A DNA stretch of 21,601 nt, taken from Candidatus Fermentibacterota bacterium (GTDB taxonomy: Bacteria; Fermentibacterota; Fermentibacteria; Fermentibacterales; JCC-6). Each line of letters starts with the position of its first letter. Position 1 is the first letter of the stretch. Below are positions 15,680-21,601 of the stretch, one piece after another. The stretch is taken from the NCBI GenBank assembly GCA_030607835.1, contig JAUWJE010000003.1:1-21601 (forward strand), given 5' to 3'. A model generated the notes under the pieces. The model was given only the letters and a program-made list of their open reading frames with translations. It did no database searches and was not told the DNA's origin. Position numbers and translations under genes: made by a program.

Positions 15680-16173
15680 TGAATGAATTCAGATACCTTC
15701 TGAGGATTACCGGAAAATCAGTCATACTTTCCTTAATTATTCTTCTGATTTCAGCTCTTCAGATTCAGTCTTTCGCGCAAAGTGATAACGAAGAGGTTAC
15801 AGGAGCAACATGGGTAGAGGGCAGGCTAGTACTTGAGGAAATAACGATCAGAGGTGAACTCAGGACACCTCAAGCTCTTTTCATGATGCTGAAAGCAACT
15901 CCTGATCTTAGTAATATAATGCTTGAGAGGAGCTTCATAGAAGATGTAATCAGACCTGTCTATCCGGGGGCATTCGCCAATGAACCAAGTTTTGGAGCCG
16001 GTCGGGAGATGAATGTATTGCCTGGCTGGGTGCGATACGGGTCTGTTGCGCTATTTGGTGGTCTGTCGGCATATAGATATTATCAGGGTGACGATGAACA
16101 GGGACTGGTTTTCGGCGTGATAGCCGGTTTCGATTTAATTGGGAATTTAATACTTGATCTGGTGGGAAATTAA
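15667..16173 (+). CDS. Small secreted or membrane protein of the operon, function unknown
   Basis: 168 residues from the ATG at 15667, chosen because a G-rich ribosome binding stretch (15650-15660) sits 6 nt upstream; an ATG at 15679 overlapping the TPR stop (TGATG) is the alternative. Residues about 16-37 form a signal peptide or signal anchor ending SFAQ. The mature part has EEITIRGELRTPQALFMML (about 54-72) and a conserved-looking LERSFIEDVIRPVYPGAF stretch, then two hydrophobic segments near the C-terminus (about 116-133 and 143-165). The IRGE.RTPQALF..L followed by SF..(E/D)..RPV pattern looks like a small periplasmic domain, but I do not recognise a named family. Its 13-nt overlap with the TPR gene and position before exbB suggest it is a structural part of the same complex. 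Confidence 0.65.
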   Translation: MAVLMNEFRYLLRITGKSVILSLIILLISALQIQSFAQSDNEEVTGATWVEGRLVLEEITIRGELRTPQALFMMLKATPDLSNIMLERSFIEDVIRPVYPGAFANEPSFGAGREMNVLPGWVRYGSVALFGGLSAYRYYQGDDEQGLVFGVIAGFDLIGNLILDLVGN

Positions 16174-16201
16174 CACCTGTTCTTTCGAGAGGAGATCATA
16201 G

Positions 16202-17080
16202 ATGAGACGCTTTTTGCTTCCGTTGTTGCTGGTTCTTTCAATATTCCTTTTCAGTGGGATTGCGTTTACACAATCCGAAGATACCACAGTAGAAACAGAT
16301 GCTGCTGCTGATAGTACGATTTCTGACTCTACTGCTGTTGAGGAGGATACTGCACCAGTTGAGGTGGAACCCGCTCCTACACCTGATACTGTCGTAGCTG
16401 GTGTTGAGGAAGCTGAAGAAGAAGCTGAGGAAATCGAGAAAGCAGGTATCTTTTCTGAAATGGCTCAGTTCTTCCGCTCTGGCGGTCCCGCAATGTGGAT
16501 TATTCTCATATTTCTTGCATTTGGTGTCGCGATTGTCGTTGAGAGGGTAATATTCCTTTTCGGTGTAGCAGACATGAAACCAGAGAAATTCATGGGAAGA
16601 ATTGCAGATTTCATAAGAAAAGGGAGTATCGAAGGTGCAATCGCATCCTGTGCTGACAAGAGCGCTCCACTGGCAAGAATAATAGAAGCCGCACTCCGAA
16701 ATTATCGAAATACAGAGCGCGATATTCAGAACGCTGTTGATGAAATGGCTCTTGCGGAATTACCAAGATTAACCGCACGTACTGGATATCTTGCCATGCT
16801 TGCAAATGTATCAACAATGGTAGGTCTTCTTGGAACCATTTTCGGATTGATTGCAGCATTCGAGTCAGTTGCGGCTGCAGATCCGGCAGAAAAGAGCATA
16901 ATGCTCGCAAACGGTATTTCCATGGCAATGAGCACGACCGCATTCGGACTTATTTCAGCGATTCCACTGCTCATCGCGCATTCATTCCTCACCGCAAAGA
17001 CAGACAACCTTATTGATGACATCGATAGATACTCAGTCATGGTCATCAACATGCTTGCACAGGCCAGAAAGGAAGGCTAA
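16202..17080 (+). CDS. MotA/TolQ/ExbB proton-channel protein with N-terminal signal peptide
   Basis: 292 residues. This is the pentameric channel subunit that, with ExbD/TolR-type partners, turns proton flow into movement of a periplasmic transducer. Residues 1-23 are a signal peptide (ends FTQS); 24-80 are an acidic, Thr/Ala/Pro-rich periplasmic extension. Then come TM1 97-119, a cytoplasmic loop, TM2 about 197-220 (ANVSTMVGLLGTIFGLIAAF) and TM3 about 238-262 (ISMAMSTTAFGLISAIPLLI), with the polar Thr positions of the family (STM 204-206, STT 244-246) kept. ATG with GAGAGGAG upstream; the stop overlaps the next start as TAATG. Best comparison: AglR of the M. xanthus AglRQS motor, or TonB-dedicated ExbB with an N-terminal extension. 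Confidence 0.9.
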   Translation: MRRFLLPLLLVLSIFLFSGIAFTQSEDTTVETDAAADSTISDSTAVEEDTAPVEVEPAPTPDTVVAGVEEAEEEAEEIEKAGIFSEMAQFFRSGGPAMWIILIFLAFGVAIVVERVIFLFGVADMKPEKFMGRIADFIRKGSIEGAIASCADKSAPLARIIEAALRNYRNTERDIQNAVDEMALAELPRLTARTGYLAMLANVSTMVGLLGTIFGLIAAFESVAAADPAEKSIMLANGISMAMSTTAFGLISAIPLLIAHSFLTAKTDNLIDDIDRYSVMVINMLAQARKEG

Positions 17081-17643
17081 TGGCACAGGCAGCAACTGGT
17101 AGAAGTCACAGAGTCAGGCACGTACCTCAGCTTGATCTCCTCCCGGTGATGAACCTGTTCTGCGTGATAATACCATTCCTGCTTCTTAGCGCGTCATTCC
17201 TTGAAATAACCGTTATTGAGATGAGTCCAACTGAGGGTATCAGCGCGGGGGCCGGCACAACCAGCCTGGCTCGATCTGAAGAGCAGCTTCTACAGCCTAA
17301 AGTGATTATTACCAATAACGAGATGTTTCTGGGTACCGTCTTTGGAACCAAACATGTGAGTTATGTCCTTCTGCAAGACCATGATGGTGAAATTATACCT
17401 ACATATGATTTCGATGCTCTTTCTGAAGCCCTTGGAGACTTCAGGAAGGAACTTAATGTAGCGTTCCCCACAATTCCGGTTAACAAGATAATCATCCTCA
17501 CGGTTGATGATATTCGCTATGACAACATAATCAGTACGATAGACATTTGTATCGACCATGAGTTCAACCAGCCGGGGCTGCAAGTTGCGGCCCACAGTGT
17601 TCTCCAGAGACAGATTACGGATGGAGCTGCTGGAGGTGAGTGA
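17080..17643 (+). CDS. ExbD/TolR-like protein with Asn in place of the membrane Asp
   Basis: 187 residues: short basic cytoplasmic N-terminus, one TM helix (about 19-41, LDLLPVMNLFCVIIPFLLLS), and a periplasmic domain ending in a KIIILTVDDIRYDNIISTID segment typical of ExbD/TolR. ExbD and TolR have a conserved Asp at the start of the helix (P.ID or MVD), needed for proton transfer; here the matching residue is Asn25. Asp19 lies earlier and is not at the usual place. I therefore expect a non-conducting partner for the next gene's product. The start ATG overlaps the exbB stop by one base. A pair of unequal ExbD proteins matches AglQ/AglS-type motors in number. Confidence 0.85.
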   Translation: MAQAATGRSHRVRHVPQLDLLPVMNLFCVIIPFLLLSASFLEITVIEMSPTEGISAGAGTTSLARSEEQLLQPKVIITNNEMFLGTVFGTKHVSYVLLQDHDGEIIPTYDFDALSEALGDFRKELNVAFPTIPVNKIIILTVDDIRYDNIISTIDICIDHEFNQPGLQVAAHSVLQRQITDGAAGGE

Positions 17644-17645
17644 TT

Positions 17646-18182
17646 ATGAGTAGCCCGCCAACCAAACGACACCTCCCCCTGTTGCTTGGGTATAAGAAAA
17701 GTAAAGCATTACTCAGGGGAAAGGACAAGAAAGTACAACTGAATCTTACCGCATTGATTGACATGTTCACCATTCTTGTTGTCTTCCTTCTGAAAAGTTA
17801 TAGCGCTGAAGGACAGTTGGTTACACTCAGTGATGTGCTTACTCTTCCTGAGTCAAGAGCCCAGCAGAATGTGGAACTCTTTCTGGAAATTGTTGTTACT
17901 AGCAGTGTGATAGTGGTTGATGGTGATCCCATAGTATATGTTGATGAGTCGGTACTTACCGAGGGTAATCCGATTCCTGCCCTTGTCGAAAGACTTTCCG
18001 ATCATTTGGAATACACAAGGCTTGTGCGCGGTATAACAGATGAGAAGGAAATGAAGGTCAACATACAGGGTGACGTTGCAGTCCAAGCAATTCTTCTCCA
18101 AAGGGTCATGAGCAGCTGTGCTATGGCTGGCTACGCTACCCAGAACCGGACCGTTATCAACGTGGAAGGGGACGAAGAATGA
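17646..18182 (+). CDS. ExbD/TolR-like protein with intact membrane Asp
   Basis: 178 residues from the ATG at 17646; GGAGG at 17632-17636 gives normal spacing, while the overlapping GTG at 17640 would leave only 3 nt. A long basic cytoplasmic N-terminus (1-31) is followed by VQLNLTALIDMFTILVVFLL (about 30-49) with the canonical Asp39, then a periplasmic domain with a duplicated-looking strand pattern (IVVDGDPIVYVDE) and the VNIQGDVAVQAILLQRVMSS helix. This should be the proton-conducting ExbD of the motor. Its stop overlaps the transducer start as ATGA, so translation of the last two genes is coupled. Confidence 0.88.
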   Translation: MSSPPTKRHLPLLLGYKKSKALLRGKDKKVQLNLTALIDMFTILVVFLLKSYSAEGQLVTLSDVLTLPESRAQQNVELFLEIVVTSSVIVVDGDPIVYVDESVLTEGNPIPALVERLSDHLEYTRLVRGITDEKEMKVNIQGDVAVQAILLQRVMSSCAMAGYATQNRTVINVEGDEE

Positions 18183-20047
18183 CACCCCGGAAGGATGAAG
18201 AAAGAAAAATCCTTGCCATCGCAATAATGCGGGATGACAAGGTTGTTGGTAAACTGACACCCGGATCGGAGCCTGTCAGGCTTGGAACAGGATACAACAA
18301 CCATATCGTAGTCGAAGGTGAAAACCTGCCGGACAGCATGGTGCTGATCACACCGGGCGATGACGTGAACACATTGGTCTTAAGACTGTCAGATCAAATG
18401 GATTCTACAATAGAATCCTCTGATGGTACTACACTGAAGTTCGAGGATCTGCGGGATCTTGGGATATTCCCGGTTGATTCTGATGGATATTACCTGCTGA
18501 ATATCAAGTATCTTGATAAGGGGCATATAACCGCCGGACCTTTAGTAATTCATTTTAGTTTTATTGATACTCCAAAACAGACTGCTCCTCCTCCTGAGAA
18601 AAAGGAGAAGAAGGAGAAGAAGGAAAAGAAGAAAGAGAAAGCGGAAGAAAAACCTGACAACAGAGTATTGAAGATTATCGTTGAAGGATCTGACGGCAAG
18701 AAGGAATTTCTGCCTAATGCCGGTCTCATGACTATTGGTGAAGCGGAATACAATACTGTAAGCGTAAAGAACATCGGTCTTCCACGGATACATACCCTTC
18801 TTGAACCGCATGATAATAAATATCTGCTCCGTCTCATTCCTGGAATTAAGGGTGGTATTGAAGTCAAGGGTAATGTAGTCCCATTTGCCACACTTATCGA
18901 ACGTCACCTGATGGAAAAGGACAAAACCAGTGAATCCTATCTGTGGGTATTTGATAAAAACGTAGGCGGCGTATTTACTCTTGGTGATGTTGAGGTGTTC
19001 TTCAGTTTTACGGAACCACCAGAAGTTGTGGAAAAAATTGTAGAAAAACCAAAAGAAAAAATAATTAAATACATTCCTCCGGAATACAACTGGGAAGACT
19101 TCGCCACAAGACCTCATGACGGATTGGCAATGAAAGGAAACCGGGAGGAACTCAACAGGAATGCAATCATTCTTGGGCTTGGTATGGCTATTGCACTGAT
19201 TACGGGTTCTGTATTTGATAGATTCATCACAGTTATTCATGAATCAAAGGAGCAGATGCTCAGAAGTGCACCCACCGCTCGGGTTGCCACACTTGCAAGA
19301 CAACAGATTTCCGAGGGAATTGGTGAAGAAATCGTTTCAGATATGAGTATCGGTGAGGAGAGCGTTGAAGTTGGAACCAGCGGTGGCGGTCCTGCTGGCA
19401 GCAGTGGGCCATCCGATGGTGTTTCCGATGGTCAGGCCGCGGGAGAAGCTGTTCTTCAGAGCAGCGGTTTTGCGGGATATGGAACCGGTGGTGCTGGTGG
19501 ATCATCTGGTATTGCATCTGATCTTCAGGCTGCTGCAGCTTCTGGCGCCGGACTCGCTTCCGGTGGCGGAGGTGAAGCTCTTATCGCCGGTGCAGGCGGT
19601 GGAGGTTCCGGAGGTCTTGGTGGACTAGTAGGTGGTGGAGGCGGTCCTAGTGCAAACATTGCGGGTGTGTCCTCAAGTGAAGTTGAAGCAGTTCACAGAG
19701 CTGCTGAAATAACATTCTCGGCACATTCATCGAGCTCAGAGATAGGCGTCCAGGGTCGAACCATGAATGATATCAGACGGAAAACCAATATGATTATCAT
19801 GAGGATTAAGCGCGCATACGAGGATCTTCTCAGGAGCAACCCGACAGCGAGTGGCACAATCAGTGTAAACTTCTCCATCACGCCGGGTGGTTCAGTGGTT
19901 AATGTCAGCGTATCCGCACCAGGGGCTCTATCCTCTCTTACCGCTTCAGTTCAGGCAGCTGTCCAATCCCTGAATTTCGGACCATCAAGCGAACAGGTGG
20001 AGAACATTCCAACAGGTGTTACATTGAACCTTGTCCCGCCTGACTGA
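18179..20047 (+). CDS. FHA-like / TM / AgmX-PglI C-terminal-domain energy transducer (GltG/NfsG-like)
   Basis: 622 residues. Cytoplasmic part: two degenerate FHA-like domains (about 10-128, with RLGTGYNNHIVV; about 162-278, with MTIGEAEYNTVSV and LPRIHTLLEP), joined by a Lys/Glu-rich linker (140-158). One TM helix at about 329-347. Periplasmic part: helix, then a Gly/Ser/Ala-rich spacer (400-495), then a terminal domain (about 525-622) of TonB-like AgmX/PglI type: IRRKTNMIIMRIKRAYEDLL, NPTASGTISVNFSITPGGSV, and a NFGP closing strand. The Cys often found in the helix (CYE) is replaced (AYE). The layout equals M. xanthus GltG/NfsG, which couple the AglRQS motor to the envelope. It closes the operon before a strong terminator. 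Key alternative: an ordinary TonB-type transducer, less likely given the FHA-like domains and twin ExbD. Confidence 0.8.
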   Translation: MTPRKDEERKILAIAIMRDDKVVGKLTPGSEPVRLGTGYNNHIVVEGENLPDSMVLITPGDDVNTLVLRLSDQMDSTIESSDGTTLKFEDLRDLGIFPVDSDGYYLLNIKYLDKGHITAGPLVIHFSFIDTPKQTAPPPEKKEKKEKKEKKKEKAEEKPDNRVLKIIVEGSDGKKEFLPNAGLMTIGEAEYNTVSVKNIGLPRIHTLLEPHDNKYLLRLIPGIKGGIEVKGNVVPFATLIERHLMEKDKTSESYLWVFDKNVGGVFTLGDVEVFFSFTEPPEVVEKIVEKPKEKIIKYIPPEYNWEDFATRPHDGLAMKGNREELNRNAIILGLGMAIALITGSVFDRFITVIHESKEQMLRSAPTARVATLARQQISEGIGEEIVSDMSIGEESVEVGTSGGGPAGSSGPSDGVSDGQAAGEAVLQSSGFAGYGTGGAGGSSGIASDLQAAAASGAGLASGGGGEALIAGAGGGGSGGLGGLVGGGGGPSANIAGVSSSEVEAVHRAAEITFSAHSSSSEIGVQGRTMNDIRRKTNMIIMRIKRAYEDLLRSNPTASGTISVNFSITPGGSVVNVSVSAPGALSSLTASVQAAVQSLNFGPSSEQVENIPTGVTLNLVPPD

Positions 20048-20071
20048 TTGAATAAAGAACAGAAATAAAAA

Positions 20072-20100
20072 GAAGCCCCGGGCGGTTTGCCCGGGGCTTC
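20072..20100. terminator. Bidirectional rho-independent terminator
   Basis: A 12-bp perfect GC-rich stem, GAAGCCCCGGGC (20072-20083) and GCCCGGGGCTTC (20089-20100), with a GGTTT loop, lies between the converging transducer gene and groEL. On the minus strand it is followed by TTTTTATTTCTG, an excellent T-tract for groEL. On the plus strand the tail is only TCT, so termination of the operon may be weaker. Confidence 0.92.
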
Positions 20101-20127
20101 TCTACATCAAGTGCAGGTGCTGTACTT

Positions 20128-21601
20128 TTAGTACATACCGCCCATACCGCCGCCCATGCCGCCCATGTCGGGAGCAGCTTTTTCAGGTTCAGGTATCTCG
20201 GTTATGATGCATTCTGTTGTTACAAGCAGTCCGGAGATGCTTGCCGCGTTCTGGAGAGCTGCTCTGGTGACCATGGTAGGATCTACCACGCCAAATTTAA
20301 ACATGTCTCCGAACTCGTTTGTCTGAATATTGATTCCACTGTCCTTGTCGAGTCCTCTGACTTTTTCCACAATGATAGCGCCCTCAAGTCCGGCGTTAAT
20401 AGCAAGCTGTCTGAGAGGTTCAGAGAGACATTTGCGTACAATGTCCACGCCTATCATCTCATCATTCGCAAGGTCAAGCTTGTCAAGGAATTTTTCACAT
20501 CTGAGGAGGGCAACGCCTCCACCTGCTACAAGTCCTTCTTCAACGGCAGCACGGGTTGCGTGAAGCGCGTCTTCCACCCTTGCTTTCTTTTCCTTCATCT
20601 CAGTCTCGGTTGAGGCTCCGACTTTGATAAGGGCAACTCCACCGGCAAGCTTGGCCAGACGTTCCTGAAGCTTCTCTTTATCGTAATCAGAGGTTGTATC
20701 CTCAATCTGTTTCCTGATCTGTGCAATTCTGCCCTGTATATCCTCGGTTTTACCTCCACCATCAATGATAACGGTGTCATCTTTGTCGATGCGGATACTT
20801 CCCGCAGTTCCCAGATCATCGATGGTGATATTGTCGAGCTTGATGCCGAGGTCCTCAGTGATGGCCTGACCGCCTGTGAGAACAGCTATATCACCGAGCA
20901 TGGCCTTTCGTCTGTCACCATATCCTGGAGCTTTTACAGCGGCAACCTGAAGCATACCGCGCATTTTGTTGACAACTAGTGTTGCAAGAGCTTCACCTTC
21001 AACATCTTCAGCGATGATAAGAAGCGGTTTGCTCAGCTGAGCTATTTTTTCAAGAATGGGAAGCAGATCCTTCATGCTGGAAATCTTTTTCTCATGTATG
21101 AGAATGTACGGCTTCTCAAGAACAACATCCATATTTTCAGCGTCTGTCACAAAATATGGGGAAAGATACCCTCTGTCGAACTGCATTCCCTCCACGACAT
21201 CAAGTGTCGTATCCATGGATTTGGCTTCCTCAACGGAGATTGTTCCGTCTTTGCCGGCCTTGTCCATTGCTTCTGCAATGATATCACCGATTTCATCATC
21301 GTTGTTCGCGGAGATTGAAGCAACCTGCTTGATATCTTCCTTGCCGGAAACGTCACGCGATAGGGTTTTCAGTTCCTTCACAACCGTTTTTACGGCAGCG
21401 TCGATGCCGCGCTTGAGCGCCATCGGGTTCACTCCTGCTGTGACATTCTTGAGACCCTCACGATAAATGGCTTCTGCAAGGAGAGTAGCAGTCGTGGTTC
21501 CGTCCCCGGCAACATCACTAGTCTTGCTGGCTACTTCGCGAATGAGCTGAGCGCCTATGTTTTCGAATCTGTCAGGAAGCTCGATTTCCTTCGCCACCGT
21601 A
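20128..21601 (-). CDS. groL: Chaperonin GroEL, 5' end cut by the window
   Basis: The last 491 or so residues of the 60-kDa chaperonin that folds proteins in an ATP-driven double ring. The window begins inside the ITKDGVTVAKEIEL segment (the visible V at the edge is GTG but is not a start; about 50 N-terminal residues lie outside). Seen: VAGDGTTTATLLAEAI with the catalytic-type Asp in DGTTT, the apical-domain PYFVTDAENM and APGYGDRRKAMLGDIAVLTG, AGGVALIKVGA, and EEGLVAGGGVALLR. The C-terminal tail is GGMGGGMGGMY, of the usual GGM type. No groES is visible; it would lie beyond the right edge. The terminator at 20072-20100 follows the stop. Confidence 0.97.
   Translation of the reverse strand, partial: TVAKEIELPDRFENIGAQLIREVASKTSDVAGDGTTTATLLAEAIYREGLKNVTAGVNPMALKRGIDAAVKTVVKELKTLSRDVSGKEDIKQVASISANNDDEIGDIIAEAMDKAGKDGTISVEEAKSMDTTLDVVEGMQFDRGYLSPYFVTDAENMDVVLEKPYILIHEKKISSMKDLLPILEKIAQLSKPLLIIAEDVEGEALATLVVNKMRGMLQVAAVKAPGYGDRRKAMLGDIAVLTGGQAITEDLGIKLDNITIDDLGTAGSIRIDKDDTVIIDGGGKTEDIQGRIAQIRKQIEDTTSDYDKEKLQERLAKLAGGVALIKVGASTETEMKEKKARVEDALHATRAAVEEGLVAGGGVALLRCEKFLDKLDLANDEMIGVDIVRKCLSEPLRQLAINAGLEGAIIVEKVRGLDKDSGINIQTNEFGDMFKFGVVDPTMVTRAALQNAASISGLLVTTECIITEIPEPEKAAPDMGGMGGGMGGMY

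Noticed and set aside
18596..18641. 46-nt all-purine tract preceded by CTCCTCCTCCT, possible triplex or hairpin DNA
   Set aside because: It is explained by the Lys/Glu linker codons (AAG/AAA/GAG/GAA) of the transducer; no evidence for a structural role.
19378..19660. Gly-rich GGT/GGC repeats as a minisatellite
   Set aside because: Codons and residues vary and no unit is repeated exactly; this is a low-complexity periplasmic spacer in frame.
21590..21601. Start codon of groEL at the right edge
   Set aside because: The in-frame GTG is the Val of the TVAKEIEL segment, about 50 residues inside GroEL, so the true start is outside the window.
1..21601. CRISPR arrays, tRNA, rRNA, insertion sequences
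   Set aside because: No spaced direct-repeat array, no cloverleaf, no rRNA segment and no transposase or terminal inverted repeat pair was recognised on either strand.

Overview
The window looks like the chromosome of a Gram-negative, uncultivated-type bacterium. It carries ExbB/ExbD motor genes, a TonB-like transducer, several Sec-type signal peptides and a probable outer-membrane protein. Base composition is moderate, and TTG and GTG starts occur beside strong GGAGG-type ribosome binding sites. The fused FtcD resembles Bacteroidota-type enzymes, and the large beta-propeller/Ig-like secreted protein and TPR-rich envelope genes fit the FCB/candidate-phylum or myxobacterial/deltaproteobacterial side of diversity. 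I cannot name the lineage from sequence alone.

Layout. (a) 1-780: the 3' end of a zinc-type alcohol dehydrogenase, then a small ParB/Srx-like gene. Each gene's stop codon runs straight into a TAACAAC-type element; the first element is a 130-bp imperfect palindrome resembling an integron attC site, so this end may be the tail of a cassette array. (b) 834-4465, minus strand: formiminotransferase-cyclodeaminase (FtcD) translationally coupled to transketolase. (c) 4579-7078, plus strand: a cytoplasmic GH84-type beta-N-acetylglucosaminidase followed by a tandem-domain ThyX-type thymidylate synthase. (d) 7071-9899, minus strand: a large secreted protein with an FG-GAP-like beta-propeller and five Ig-like repeats. 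(e) 9900-10187: a divergent regulatory region with a tandem duplication of promoter, RBS and start codon for the secreted protein, plus a promoter and a dyad for the plus-strand operon. (f) 10188-20047: a seven-gene plus-strand operon. (g) 20072-20100: a strong bidirectional hairpin terminator. (h) 20128 to the right edge, minus strand: groEL, cut by the window end.

The most interesting region is the 10-kb operon. Its products are a probable outer-membrane protein with a C-terminal coiled coil, a 1511-residue periplasmic TPR protein, a small secreted or membrane protein, one ExbB/TolQ-type channel with its own signal peptide, two non-identical ExbD/TolR-type proteins, and a 622-residue transducer. 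The transducer has two degenerate FHA-like cytoplasmic domains, one transmembrane helix, a Gly-rich periplasmic spacer and an AgmX/PglI-type C-terminal domain. One ExbB plus two ExbD plus an FHA-TM-TonB-like protein is the part list of the Myxococcus xanthus AglRQS motor with GltG/NfsG. I infer a self-contained proton-driven trans-envelope machine of the Glt/Nfs type. One ExbD has Asn where the proton-carrying Asp should be. The secreted propeller/Ig protein, transcribed divergently and sharing a promoter-proximal motif, could be its client, but that is speculation.

FtcD (making methenyl-THF) and ThyX (consuming methylene-THF) both belong to folate one-carbon metabolism, but they lie in opposite transcription units and need not be functionally linked.
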